Assembly: GCA_934728355.1 (NCBI GenBank)
Contig: CAKVEA010000003.1
Coordinates: forward strand, 1-64,000
DNA from: an uncultured Eubacteriales bacterium
GTDB lineage: Bacteria > Bacillota > Clostridia > Oscillospirales > Acutalibacteraceae
Length of the DNA: 64,000 nucleotides
Direction: 5' to 3'
The notes beneath the pieces are model-generated. The model saw only the letters and a list, made by a program, of their open reading frames with translations. It did not search any database and was not told the origin of the DNA. Each line of letters starts with the position of its first letter. Positions within the stretch are counted from its first letter, which is position 1. Shown one piece after another: positions 1 to 7,417 of this stretch. A program made the translations under genes and the position numbers.

Positions 1-235
1 CTGGTATTATATTTTCTTTTTCATTTAAGTTGCCTGTTGTGTTATTTAATGTAGATTCTTTTCCGATTAGGTCGTTCGGGCTATCTGGTATTATATTTTC
101 TTTTTCATTTAAGTTGCCTGTTGTGTTATTTAATGTAGATTCTTTTCCGATTAGGTCGTTCGGGCTATCTGGTATTATATTTTCTTTTTCATTTAAGTTG
201 CCTGTTATGTTATCTGATGTAGATTTTTCTTCGAT
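1..235. repeat. 84-bp in-frame tandem repeat (at least 2 exact copies plus one diverged)
   Basis: Bases 1-84 and 85-168 are identical. A third copy starts at 169, matches for the first 37 bases and then diverges up to about 235. The unit is a multiple of three and encodes 28 residues in the minus-strand gene. Exact identity at the DNA level implies recent expansion. The array continues off the left edge, so the copy number is unknown. Confidence 0.9.
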
Positions 236-601
236 TGGATTATTTGTGGTGCCTATTGTGGTATTACTACTTTTTTTTTCTCCACTTAATTCACCCAGTT
301 CAGCATTTATAATGTTGTTTTCATTTTCCTCTTCGTTTTTTGTATAACTTCTAATTTCTTTAGCCAATTCATTATTTATAATACTGTTTTTATCCTGAGG
401 TGTTTTATTATTTATAATATTGTCTAGTATTTTATTTTTTATATCTCGCCAATATTCATTTGCACTTAAAAGTGAAGCAGCAAAGCTTGTATATCCATAA
501 GATTCATCATCTTCTTCTATAAGATATTTTTCATATTCATTAATATTTGCATTAACCAATTTTTTTGCTACAGAAAGACTAAGTTGTCTATCACTACTCA
601 A
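1..601 (-). CDS. Repeat-containing hydrophilic protein, partial at window edge
   Basis: Unrecognised protein whose 3' end lies beyond base 1; about 200 residues are visible. The N-terminal 100 residues are charged and probably helical (LIEEDDESYGYTSFAASLL, SANEYWRDIKNKIL). After about residue 125 it becomes Asn/Glu/Thr-rich and enters a 28-residue repeat beginning NLNEKENIIPDSPNDL, which continues out of the window. No signal peptide or membrane segment is seen. The AGGAGG at 611-616 abuts an ATG at 608-610 and is too close to drive it; the in-frame TTG at 599-601 has ideal spacing, so I place the start there. The gene follows the tube-like gene 25 bp downstream on the same strand, so it is probably cotranscribed and may be part or cargo of the same apparatus. 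That link is inference from position only. Confidence 0.6.
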   Translation of the reverse strand, partial: MSSDRQLSLSVAKKLVNANINEYEKYLIEEDDESYGYTSFAASLLSANEYWRDIKNKILDNIINNKTPQDKNSIINNELAKEIRSYTKNEEENENNIINAELGELSGEKKSSNTTIGTTNNPIEEKSTSDNITGNLNEKENIIPDSPNDLIGKESTLNNTTGNLNEKENIIPDSPNDLIGKESTLNNTTGNLNEKENIIP

Positions 602-626
602 TTTCAGCATCCTCCTAATAAAATAT

Positions 627-1328
627 TTATCTTATAGCTGTTACCAGACCTAATGCAGTTCTATTTGCTATATTGCTTGCTTGTTCATAGGCTTTGATTT
701 CCGTATAACCTAACGTGCTAGAATCTTTTGCAAATAGTTGATCATCTCCTATTTCAAGCATTACAGTTACATCGCATTTTAAAGGCTCTCCCCAACGTGA
801 GAAAGCTTTGTATCTACAGTTTAAGTCCTCGAAACTACCAAAATATTGCATAGTACCCCATTTAAAGAGTGTGCGAACAGAAGTGTCCCTCGAATAGGCT
901 ATGAGCTTTGGTAAACTAGTTAGTTTTTCATTCTTTAGCGATATGTCGCTGAAAAAATTGTCTCCACCGTCAGGGGTTGAAATAAGTCCGTCCATAGTTC
1001 TAATATTATATTCATCATATATATCGTAATGAAGTTCAATAGAAATTTTATCTTTGTTATTTTGAATAGATATATTTATTTCTGAAGAACGGTTTGCACC
1101 TGCGGCTAAGTCTTGAAATTTAGAAGTTTTTTTAGTAAAGTCTTCTTTTAATTCATCAGGGTTTATTTGGACCGGTAAAGCTGCCACAAATTCTAATTTT
1201 TCGGTTGATGCCGCATAGAATTTATTAGTTTCTCGGAAAATGTAGAACACTGCCTTTGAAACTATACTGAAATCACTTACTACACCTGTTCTGTAATTGC
1301 TTCCCATCATGGAGTCTTTAAAACCCAT
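627..1328 (-). CDS. Contractile injection system tube/adaptor-like protein
   Basis: A 233-residue protein without signal peptide. Its layout recalls the CIS tube/LysM-adaptor family (Afp7/gp53-like, PF19266): an N-terminal strand block with INPDELKE (like the family's FNPxE), a central LSIELHYDIYDE-like strand (family L-FFDTYEEG), and the C-terminal hallmark FKWGTMQYFGSFEDLN followed by FSRWGEPLKCDVTVML (family WG-x-FxGVL...FxPDGTPxRAxV). The match is from memory of the family, not a search. No LysM domain follows, unlike many homologues. It is the first gene after a consensus promoter and precedes the repeat protein, so further injection-system genes may lie to the left. An alternative is a PBSX-type phage baseplate protein. 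Confidence 0.55.
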   Translation of the reverse strand: MGFKDSMMGSNYRTGVVSDFSIVSKAVFYIFRETNKFYAASTEKLEFVAALPVQINPDELKEDFTKKTSKFQDLAAGANRSSEINISIQNNKDKISIELHYDIYDEYNIRTMDGLISTPDGGDNFFSDISLKNEKLTSLPKLIAYSRDTSVRTLFKWGTMQYFGSFEDLNCRYKAFSRWGEPLKCDVTVMLEIGDDQLFAKDSSTLGYTEIKAYEQASNIANRTALGLVTAIR

Positions 1329-1382
1329 TTTTTATACCTTCCTTTAAATAAAATTAGTAGTATAATATAATATTTAGTGATA

Positions 1383-1411
1383 ATTATATATCTAATAGTA
1401 TAATATGTCAA
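1383..1411 (-). promoter_or_regulatory. Consensus sigma-A promoter for the minus-strand tube-like operon
   Basis: On the minus strand TTGACA (1411-1406) is followed by exactly 17 bases and TATAAT (1388-1383). This is a perfect match to the vegetative consensus, about 55 bp upstream of the start at 1328. Confidence 0.75.
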
Positions 1412-1445
1412 TGACTGTTTTTTTAAACATATAATTCTAAAAGGG

Positions 1446-1473
1446 TTGAAAGCATGGCTTTTTATGATAAAAT
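1446..1473 (+). promoter_or_regulatory. Probable promoter of the lipoprotein/two-component operon
   Basis: TTGAAA (1446-1451), a 16-base spacer and TAAAAT (1468-1473) lie 37 bp before the TTG start at 1510. It diverges from the promoter at 1383-1411. Confidence 0.45.
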
Positions 1474-1509
1474 TATAAATATTGAAATTTAATTTACGGA
1501 GGAAGTTTT

Positions 1510-2013
1510 TTGAAAAGTAAGATATTTATTCTACTTTGTGTGCCACTTGTTTTATCTGGGTGTTCAAGCGAGAATTTTTTCGACATTCAATCTTCGATGA
1601 AATCTCCTGATTTTACAAAACAGCAGCAAAACTTAATAGATATTGTAGTTAAGTATTTAGGGAGTGATTTTTCTTGGGGATACTGTATGGTAAATGACAG
1701 ATACTGTGCTATTTCCGATCACAAATTTGATGATGATAATGTTTATAAAATAATGTTTTGTCATCCTGAAAATGATCCGGGAAATTTACATATTTTATTT
1801 TTGCGTGAAGGTATTGACGAAACCCGAAAAATTTTCGGAGAAATAGTAGGACTTTCAAAAGATATTGAAAAGATTTACTTTAAAGATATTAATAATGACG
1901 GAATTGACGAAATTTTGATTTGCAAAAATACATCAAATCCGCAAGTAGAAGTTTATCGTTTTAATGAGTCAAAAATTGAAAAAATCAAAATAATAAATGA
2001 TTTTATAAATTAA
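1510..2013 (+). CDS. Putative lipoprotein
   Basis: A 167-residue protein with a TTG start behind a good GGAGG. The N-terminus is a lipoprotein signal peptide: basic MKSK, a hydrophobic stretch and lipobox LSGC with the lipidated cysteine near residue 18. The mature part has no family I recognise. A segment DINNDGIDEILI resembles the calcium-binding DxNxDG loop of FG-GAP/VCBS-type proteins, so it may bind a metal outside the membrane. It sits 20 bp upstream of the response regulator and is probably cotranscribed, which would fit an envelope protein linked to the sensor system; that role is inference. Confidence 0.6.
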   Translation: MKSKIFILLCVPLVLSGCSSENFFDIQSSMKSPDFTKQQQNLIDIVVKYLGSDFSWGYCMVNDRYCAISDHKFDDDNVYKIMFCHPENDPGNLHILFLREGIDETRKIFGEIVGLSKDIEKIYFKDINNDGIDEILICKNTSNPQVEVYRFNESKIEKIKIINDFIN

Positions 2014-2032
2014 TTAAAGAGGAGAATATAAA

Positions 2033-2734
2033 TTGAAAAGAGTACTTATTGCTGAAGATGAAACTGCCATTCGTGAATTTGAGGTCATAAATTTAGAACG
2101 TTCGGGGTATGAAGTTGTTGACACAGAAAGTGGAGAAAAAGCACTTGAAATGTTTGAACATTACAACGGTGACTTTGACCTGGCTGTTCTTGATATAATG
2201 TTGCCCGGTATAGACGGGATAAAAGTTTGCAAAGAACTTAGAAAAAAAAGCAGTACTATAGGAATAATTCTTCTTACTGCAAAAACTCAAGAAATAGATA
2301 AGGTTAGTGGTTTGATGCTCGGGGCCGATGACTACATTACTAAACCTTTTAGTCCTTCTGAGCTTGTCGCAAGAGTAGATGCACTTTACAGACGTGTGGC
2401 ACTCAATTCCATGAGAGCAGAAAATAAATTTAAAGAAGAAATTAAGTTCGGAGAATTTGTCTTGAATTTAAGAAACAGAGCACTTAAAAAAAGAGGGCAT
2501 GTTATAGAACTTACTCAGGTGGAATTTCAAATTATGGAGTATTTTTTCTCTAATCCGGGAACGGTTTTAAGCAGGTCTCAAATATTTAATCAAGTTTGGA
2601 GAAGTTCAAAAAGCGGTGAAGAAAAAATAGTTGATGTGAATATAAGAAGACTTAGAATGAAAATCGAAGATGATCCATCCGCTCCGAGACATATAATTAC
2701 TGTTTGGGGTATGGGTTATAAATGGGAGAATTAA
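2033..2734 (+). CDS. OmpR/PhoB-family response regulator
   Basis: A 233-residue two-component regulator. The receiver domain (about 1-120) has the acidic pocket near EDE, the phosphoacceptor aspartate D54 in VLDIMLPG, the Thr in LLTAKT and the Lys in TKPFSP. A winged-helix DNA-binding domain (about 137-233) ends in the usual VWGMGYKW. It starts with TTG 9 bp after GAGGAG and is followed after 3 bp by the histidine kinase, its likely partner. The signal sensed and the regulon cannot be deduced. The same layout is seen in the PhoP, WalR and ResD groups. Confidence 0.92.
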   Translation: MKRVLIAEDETAIREFEVINLERSGYEVVDTESGEKALEMFEHYNGDFDLAVLDIMLPGIDGIKVCKELRKKSSTIGIILLTAKTQEIDKVSGLMLGADDYITKPFSPSELVARVDALYRRVALNSMRAENKFKEEIKFGEFVLNLRNRALKKRGHVIELTQVEFQIMEYFFSNPGTVLSRSQIFNQVWRSSKSGEEKIVDVNIRRLRMKIEDDPSAPRHIITVWGMGYKWEN

Positions 2735-2737
2735 AAA

Positions 2738-4144
2738 ATGACAGTAATTAAAGGTATTAAAAAGCGATGGATGCTTAATAATGTAGGATTCGTAATTGGA
2801 ATTTTTACCTTGCTTGTAATTGCTTTTAATTTTATACTACAAGGATATTTTTACAGTGGTGTACAGCAGACTCTGGTTGGAAGGTCAAATGAAGTTTACA
2901 GTGTATTCAAAAATTTTTGTTCCAAAAGTGAAAGTACATTTCTTGATAAAGCTGTTTACTATGTTGAAGATATTCCTAAAGAAGAAAATTTCGAAGTTAT
3001 GATTTTTGATGAAAATGATGAAGTAGTTATTTCATCAATGGGATTTTTGCCTCAGGAAACTCAAATCTACCCTGATTATTGGCAAGCTAAAAAAGAAGGT
3101 ACCGGAATATGGAAAGGAAAAAGTATTGAAGGAGAAACTTTGCTATGTGTAAGCAGAAGTCTCTACGATTGCGAAGGTAAATATATAGGTTCTGTTAGAT
3201 ATGTGGTTTCACTTGAAAATGTTAAAACCAAGATTTTTATAGGAACATTTTTACTAATACTAATTGAACTTATAGTTATATTTTTTATGGTTATTTCCGG
3301 TACTTATTTTATTAAATCGATTGTTAATCCTGTAAGTGATATTTGCAAAAAGTCAAAGTTAATTGCACAGGGTGACTTTAATGTTAAAATTGATAAAAAG
3401 TATAATGATGAGATTGGTGAACTAAGTGATGCTATAAACAATATGGCTGCTGAGCTTAAACAATCTGAGAAATTAAAAAATGATTTCATTTCTTCTATAT
3501 CTCATGAATTAAGAACTCCTCTTACAGCAATAAAAGGTTGGGCGGAAACAATGCAACTTTGCGATTCAGATCCTTCAACGATGAAAAGAGGGCTTGAGAC
3601 TATCGCAAGAGAAACAGAACGATTGTCGGGAATAGTAGAAGAAATGCTTGATTTTTCAAGTATAAGAGAAAAAAAGGTAAATCTAGTTAAAGAAAAAGTT
3701 GATATTCTTGCGGAAATCGGTGAAGCGGTTTATATGTTTAAAAACAGAGCTGATGCAGAAAACAAAACTCTTATATATTCTGAGCCTAAAATGCTTTCTG
3801 CAGTTTTGGGCGACAGAAACAGATTAAAACAAGTTTTTATAAATATTCTTGACAATGCACTTAAATACACTAATGAAGGCGGGGGAATAAGTGTTAATGT
3901 TAGTGAAAAAGAAGATAATATTGTTATAAGTGTAACAGACAATGGTTGCGGAATACCGGTAAATCATTTACCTAATGTTACCAAAAAATTTTACAAAGCA
4001 AATCATTTAAAAAGAGGATCGGGAATAGGACTTGCAATAGTTGATGAAATAGTTGACCTTCATGGCGGAAAACTTGTAATAATAAGTGAGGAAGGTTTTG
4101 GAACTACTGTGACTGTGAGTTTACCTATTTATAAGCCTGAATAA
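2738..4144 (+). CDS. Membrane sensor histidine kinase
   Basis: A 468-residue kinase, partner of the upstream regulator. It has a first membrane segment at about 15-38, an extracytoplasmic sensor region to about 165, a second membrane segment at about 167-190, a HAMP linker (KSIVNPVSDI to about 240), a HisKA dimerisation domain with phosphoacceptor H255 in SHELRTPLTA, and a C-terminal ATPase with N box DNALKYT, G1 box DNGCGIP and G2 box GSGIGLAIV. All catalytic boxes are intact. The sensor region resembles that of PhoR/ResE-type kinases in length. It is followed by prmC after 19 bp. Confidence 0.92.
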   Translation: MTVIKGIKKRWMLNNVGFVIGIFTLLVIAFNFILQGYFYSGVQQTLVGRSNEVYSVFKNFCSKSESTFLDKAVYYVEDIPKEENFEVMIFDENDEVVISSMGFLPQETQIYPDYWQAKKEGTGIWKGKSIEGETLLCVSRSLYDCEGKYIGSVRYVVSLENVKTKIFIGTFLLILIELIVIFFMVISGTYFIKSIVNPVSDICKKSKLIAQGDFNVKIDKKYNDEIGELSDAINNMAAELKQSEKLKNDFISSISHELRTPLTAIKGWAETMQLCDSDPSTMKRGLETIARETERLSGIVEEMLDFSSIREKKVNLVKEKVDILAEIGEAVYMFKNRADAENKTLIYSEPKMLSAVLGDRNRLKQVFINILDNALKYTNEGGGISVNVSEKEDNIVISVTDNGCGIPVNHLPNVTKKFYKANHLKRGSGIGLAIVDEIVDLHGGKLVIISEEGFGTTVTVSLPIYKPE

Positions 4145-4163
4145 TATTGCGAGGAAACCAATT

Positions 4164-5015
4164 ATGAATATACGTGAATTTTATGAATACTCGAAGAAAA
4201 ATCTCCCTGATTTAGATAATCATACTTTACAAAATGAAGTAAATATAATTTTGGAAAATTACTTGAATTTAAGTTATACGAATCTTTTTTTAAACAGAAA
4301 TGAAGAGATAAGCTCTGAAAACTTGAAAGTTTTAAAAGAGGCTGTTTATAAGCGTTCTCAAGGAATACCTTTGCAATATATTTTAGGCCATTGGGACTTT
4401 ATGGGTTTGGATTTGCTGGTAGGCGAAGGGGTGTTAATCCCGAGAGAAGATACTGTAGCAGTTATAGATCTTGCACTGAACTGTATAAGGTCTGAAGAAA
4501 AAAGCAATATTATTGATATTTGTAGTGGAAGTGGTTGTATTGCACTTTCGATTGAAAAATTTTTGAAAAGTAATTCTGATATCTATGCCCTTGAATATTA
4601 TTCGGATGCTTTTTGTTATCTTAAAAAAAATATGGAAAAAGAAAACAGTAGTGTAAAGCCCATTTTTGGAAATCTTTATGAGAAATATAAAGACTTTAAA
4701 AATAATTTCTTCGATTTGATTCTATCTAACCCTCCATATATTAAAACAAATGAAATAGAAACACTCGAAAAAGAGATTTTTTTTGAGCCTCGAGTTGCAT
4801 TGGATGGTGGTATTGACGGTCTTGATTTCTATAGAGGTATATGTAAATTGTGGTCATCTAAATTAAAAATTGGCGGAAGTCTTGTTTTTGAGATAGGAAA
4901 AAATCAATTTGAAGACGTGAAAAGAATAATGGAAAATTCAGGATATAATTCAATTGAATTTAAAAAGGATATAAATGGTATTATTCGAGCAATAAGTGGT
5001 ATAAGAAGTGTGTAA
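4164..5015 (+). CDS. prmC: Release factor glutamine N5-methyltransferase PrmC
   Basis: 283 residues. It methylates the glutamine of the GGQ motif in RF1 and RF2 using S-adenosylmethionine, which speeds translation termination. It has the N-terminal helical domain (about 1-80), the SAM-binding motif DICSGSGCIALSIE and the diagnostic substrate motif SNPPYI that holds the target glutamine. The usual partner prfA is not adjacent; here the gene trails a two-component system and ends before a strong terminator. Its other substrate, RF2 (prfB), is encoded at 22442-23542. Confidence 0.93.
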   Translation: MNIREFYEYSKKNLPDLDNHTLQNEVNIILENYLNLSYTNLFLNRNEEISSENLKVLKEAVYKRSQGIPLQYILGHWDFMGLDLLVGEGVLIPREDTVAVIDLALNCIRSEEKSNIIDICSGSGCIALSIEKFLKSNSDIYALEYYSDAFCYLKKNMEKENSSVKPIFGNLYEKYKDFKNNFFDLILSNPPYIKTNEIETLEKEIFFEPRVALDGGIDGLDFYRGICKLWSSKLKIGGSLVFEIGKNQFEDVKRIMENSGYNSIEFKKDINGIIRAISGIRSV

Positions 5016-5075
5016 TTTTGAAAAATATATAAATTTATAAAAATAATTTAATAACTTATAGTAAATTATTGTAAT

Positions 5076-5116
5076 ATATTGTGGATTTTAAGCATAGTCT
5101 ACAATATTTTTTATTT
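5076..5116 (+). terminator. Rho-independent terminator after prmC
   Basis: Ten-base stem (5076-5085 with 5098-5107, one G-T pair), 12-base loop, followed by a T-rich tail. Confidence 0.8.
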
Positions 5117-5133
5117 TTAAAGGGATGATTTAC

Positions 5134-5325
5134 ATGCCTGATAAAGCATTAAAGGCAATTAATTTAAAAGATGAATAAAAAGTTTTCGGCGGATGTATTG
5201 AAGATAAAGATATATTTACCAGTAGCGATAGATTTGGTACCCATAAAATGAGATACAGAATATATAAAGGCGATGATTATTACGATGATGTTCCTGTAGT
5301 AGAGCAAATCGAAACATATGAATAA
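5134..5325 (+). pseudogene. Small gene interrupted by an in-frame TAA
   Basis: An ATG at 5134 begins a 64-codon frame that is broken at codon 15 by TAA (5176-5178) and then stays open to a TAA at 5323-5325. The second part reads like ordinary acidic protein (KVFGGCIEDKDIFTSSDRFG, GDDYYDDVPVVEQIETYE). A continuous frame after one stop suggests a recent nonsense mutation rather than noise. I do not recognise the family. A terminator follows at 5375. The remaining possibilities are a sequencing error or a short 14-residue peptide gene. Confidence 0.5.
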
Positions 5326-5374
5326 ACTAAAAAGAGAAAAAAATAAAAATTAAATTACTTTTAAAGAATTAAAA

Positions 5375-5403
5375 AAAGCATTGTCTAAAAACAATGCTTT
5401 TTT
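5375..5403. terminator. Bidirectional terminator
   Basis: Perfect ten-base stem (AAAGCATTGT with ACAATGCTTT), six-base loop, T run on the plus strand and on the minus strand. It separates the broken gene from pspC, which converges on it. Confidence 0.85.
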
Positions 5404-5587
5404 ACTTTTCTGTAGGCATTACCAAAGCACATAAAAGATATGCAATAAAGCCAAATCCAAATATTAAGGAAGAAATTATCCATATTATTCTTACTAATGT
5501 CGAATCGATTTCAAAATATTCAGCAATTCCTCCGCAAACACCAAATATCTTTTTATCTTTTTTCGATCGAGTTAATCTTTTAATCAT
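5402..5587 (-). CDS. pspC: PspC-domain small membrane protein
   Basis: 61 residues, essentially one PspC domain: basic N-terminus, FGVCGGIAEYFEID motif, then one membrane segment from about residue 33 (IIWIISSLIFGFGFIAYLL). In enteric bacteria PspC is an inner-membrane stress partner; in Firmicutes such small proteins are common and little studied. Its stop codon lies in the terminator hairpin region. Confidence 0.85.
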   Translation of the reverse strand: MIKRLTRSKKDKKIFGVCGGIAEYFEIDSTLVRIIWIISSLIFGFGFIAYLLCALVMPTEK

Positions 5588-5658
5588 TGTATATTATCCT
5601 CCACATAATTAATACTTATAGACTAATTATACAGGAATAAATAGTTATATTCAACACA

Positions 5659-6033
5659 TTATTTCTCTTCTCTTTTTTTCCTTACAGCTTTAGAAATTTT
5701 ATCTACTATGTCTGGTGTCATTGCAATAATTCTGTCTAAAGTAGTGTTAAATGATTCAACTTGAAGAAGTTTTACATCTCCTTCAGATATTACTAAAAAA
5801 GCAACCGGAACGATATTTACTCCCGCACCATTTCCTCCTCCGAACATATCTTTTGAGTCTTTTGTTGAAAAATCGGATCCTCCTGAGGCAAAACCGTAGC
5901 TTACTTTTGAAACCGGTATAACAACTGTTCCGTCAGGAGTGGTTATTGATTCTCCTATTACTGTGTTTGCATTTACTATAGATTTTATTTTTTCAAGAGC
6001 TGAATCCATTAAATTTTCAATTTTATTACTCAT
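5659..6033 (-). CDS. ytfJ: YtfJ-family sporulation protein
   Basis: 124 residues with the family core: N-terminal helix, GESITTPDGTVVIPVSKV, a glycine-rich segment FGGGNGAGVNIVPVAFLV and a charged C-terminus. In Bacillus subtilis YtfJ is made in the forespore and is linked to spore properties and germination (GerW in Bacillus megaterium). It is preceded by a DUF2953 gene, the same pair as B. subtilis ytfI-ytfJ. Together with spoIID, sigF and sigK it argues for a sporulation programme in this organism. Confidence 0.88.
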   Translation of the reverse strand: MSNKIENLMDSALEKIKSIVNANTVIGESITTPDGTVVIPVSKVSYGFASGGSDFSTKDSKDMFGGGNGAGVNIVPVAFLVISEGDVKLLQVESFNTTLDRIIAMTPDIVDKISKAVRKKREEK

Positions 6034-6045
6034 ATTTTTTCACCC

Positions 6046-6642
6046 TCACGATTTAATTTTTGATATTGTTTTTAATTTTTTCGAGTATTTTAAAAAACTT
6101 AAGATTAAGTAAATTAGTTTGAATTCTATTTCCAAGTTTAAAATAAAAGAATTTTTATTTTCAGTAAAATCAGGAATTACTTTAACTTGATAGTTTTGTG
6201 GACATTTTAAAGAATATAATATACCAAATGAAGAATAAACCAGAGTAGAAGCTTGTCCATATACCAAAGCTGTATTGAAGGAATTTTCACTCCCGACTTT
6301 TATAATAAAAGTTAAATCATTTATTTCTGTTTTTTCTAAAATTTCCTTTAATAATTTTCTTGAAGTATTAAAAAAATTATAGACGGATTTTATTGAGTTT
6401 GTAATTCCTTGCTTTTTTGCCTTAGAAAAAATATTTTCGGAGTAATTGTTATTTGAATAGCCCATTGATTTATTTTTTGAATGTTTCTTTTTTTTATTGC
6501 TATACAAAGTAATTTTTAACATAAATATTTTTAGTTGGATTTCTAAATTTTTGTTGTGGCTTATTTTTAGTTTAATAGGAATAAATAAAATGACTGTCAA
6601 AATAACTATTAAAATCAATAAAGTAAGTAATATAACATACAT
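6046..6642 (-). CDS. DUF2953 (YtfI-like) membrane protein
   Basis: 198 residues with an N-terminal membrane segment (about 2-22, LLTLLILIVILTVILFIPI), a basic stretch SNKKKKHSKNKS near residues 49-60, and the family segment GSENSFNTALVYGQASTLVY that gives the DUF its signature. Function unknown. It is 12 bp upstream of the ytfJ homologue, as in B. subtilis. In many Clostridia this pair follows an M50 protease, scpA and scpB; here scpAB are absent from the slot. Confidence 0.8.
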   Translation of the reverse strand: MYVILLTLLILIVILTVILFIPIKLKISHNKNLEIQLKIFMLKITLYSNKKKKHSKNKSMGYSNNNYSENIFSKAKKQGITNSIKSVYNFFNTSRKLLKEILEKTEINDLTFIIKVGSENSFNTALVYGQASTLVYSSFGILYSLKCPQNYQVKVIPDFTENKNSFILNLEIEFKLIYLILSFLKYSKKLKTISKIKS

Positions 6643-6712
6643 ATTGCCCTCAATAAATAATAAGATTATTTAGATTATATCCATAACCATCCGATTATAT
6701 TCATCGCTAAAG

Positions 6713-7372
6713 TTAAAAATTTATTGGTATGTGAGTTATTTTTATCACAAAGTTATAAAGAGTTCTCTCAACAAATATCAATGGATAATCAAAAAAACCA
6801 AATAAAAGCAAAATAAGAATTATCCATATAATAACTCTAATATTTTTATAGTATGCTTCAATGAATTTTTCAGGTATGAATGCTTCTAAAATTTTAAAAC
6901 CGTCAAATGATGGAATAGGGAATAAGTTAAAAGCGGCAAGTAATGCGTTTATTGATATATAATAGGAAAGCAAATCAGCAAAAGCCATAGCTATGTCTTT
7001 GGAGGGCATAAACTGCGTTAAATTAAGTAAAAGACCTCCTACAAGTGCTGCTATGATATTTGAAACAGGACCTGCTAATGAAACGAGAGCACTGTCTCTT
7101 TTGGGATTTTTAAAATTTCTTATGTCGATTGTAACCGGTTTGGCCCATCCAAAATCGAAAAGAAGCATACAAATTGCTCCCCAAACAGAAAAATGAGCAA
7201 CAGGGTTTAGTGTTAGTCTCCCTTGGAATCTCGGAGTATCATCTCCTAATTTACATGCTACCCAGGCATGAGAAAATTCATGCAGTGGAAGTACTAAAAA
7301 AATTATAACAAGTATTGCTAATATTCTTAAAATAAGATCATAAAAAGTTATTCCGGGCTGTAAAAACCACAT
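6713..7372 (-). CDS. Site-2-type (M50) membrane metalloprotease
   Basis: 219 residues with about five membrane segments. The zinc-binding HEFSH (HExxH form) lies in the first transmembrane region after VLPLHEFSHAWVA, and the third ligand region is NLFPIPSFDGFKI (NPxPxxDG type), so catalysis should be intact. It lacks the PDZ domain of RseP/SpoIVFB-type enzymes and belongs to the short Rip/YwhC group. The substrate is unknown. In Clostridia it commonly precedes scpA-scpB-ytfI-ytfJ; here it directly precedes the ytfI-like gene. Confidence 0.85.
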   Translation of the reverse strand: MWFLQPGITFYDLILRILAILVIIFLVLPLHEFSHAWVACKLGDDTPRFQGRLTLNPVAHFSVWGAICMLLFDFGWAKPVTIDIRNFKNPKRDSALVSLAGPVSNIIAALVGGLLLNLTQFMPSKDIAMAFADLLSYYISINALLAAFNLFPIPSFDGFKILEAFIPEKFIEAYYKNIRVIIWIILILLLFGFFDYPLIFVERTLYNFVIKITHIPINF

Positions 7373-7417
7373 TTAAATTCACCTCAGAGTAATTATATCA
7401 TATAACTTATATAAATG

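Noticed and set aside
1..235. Direct repeats as a CRISPR array
   Set aside because: The units abut without spacers and lie in a coding frame, so this is a protein repeat.
30..347. Plus-strand 105-residue frame
   Set aside because: It is the antisense of the repeat-protein gene and repeats only because the DNA does.
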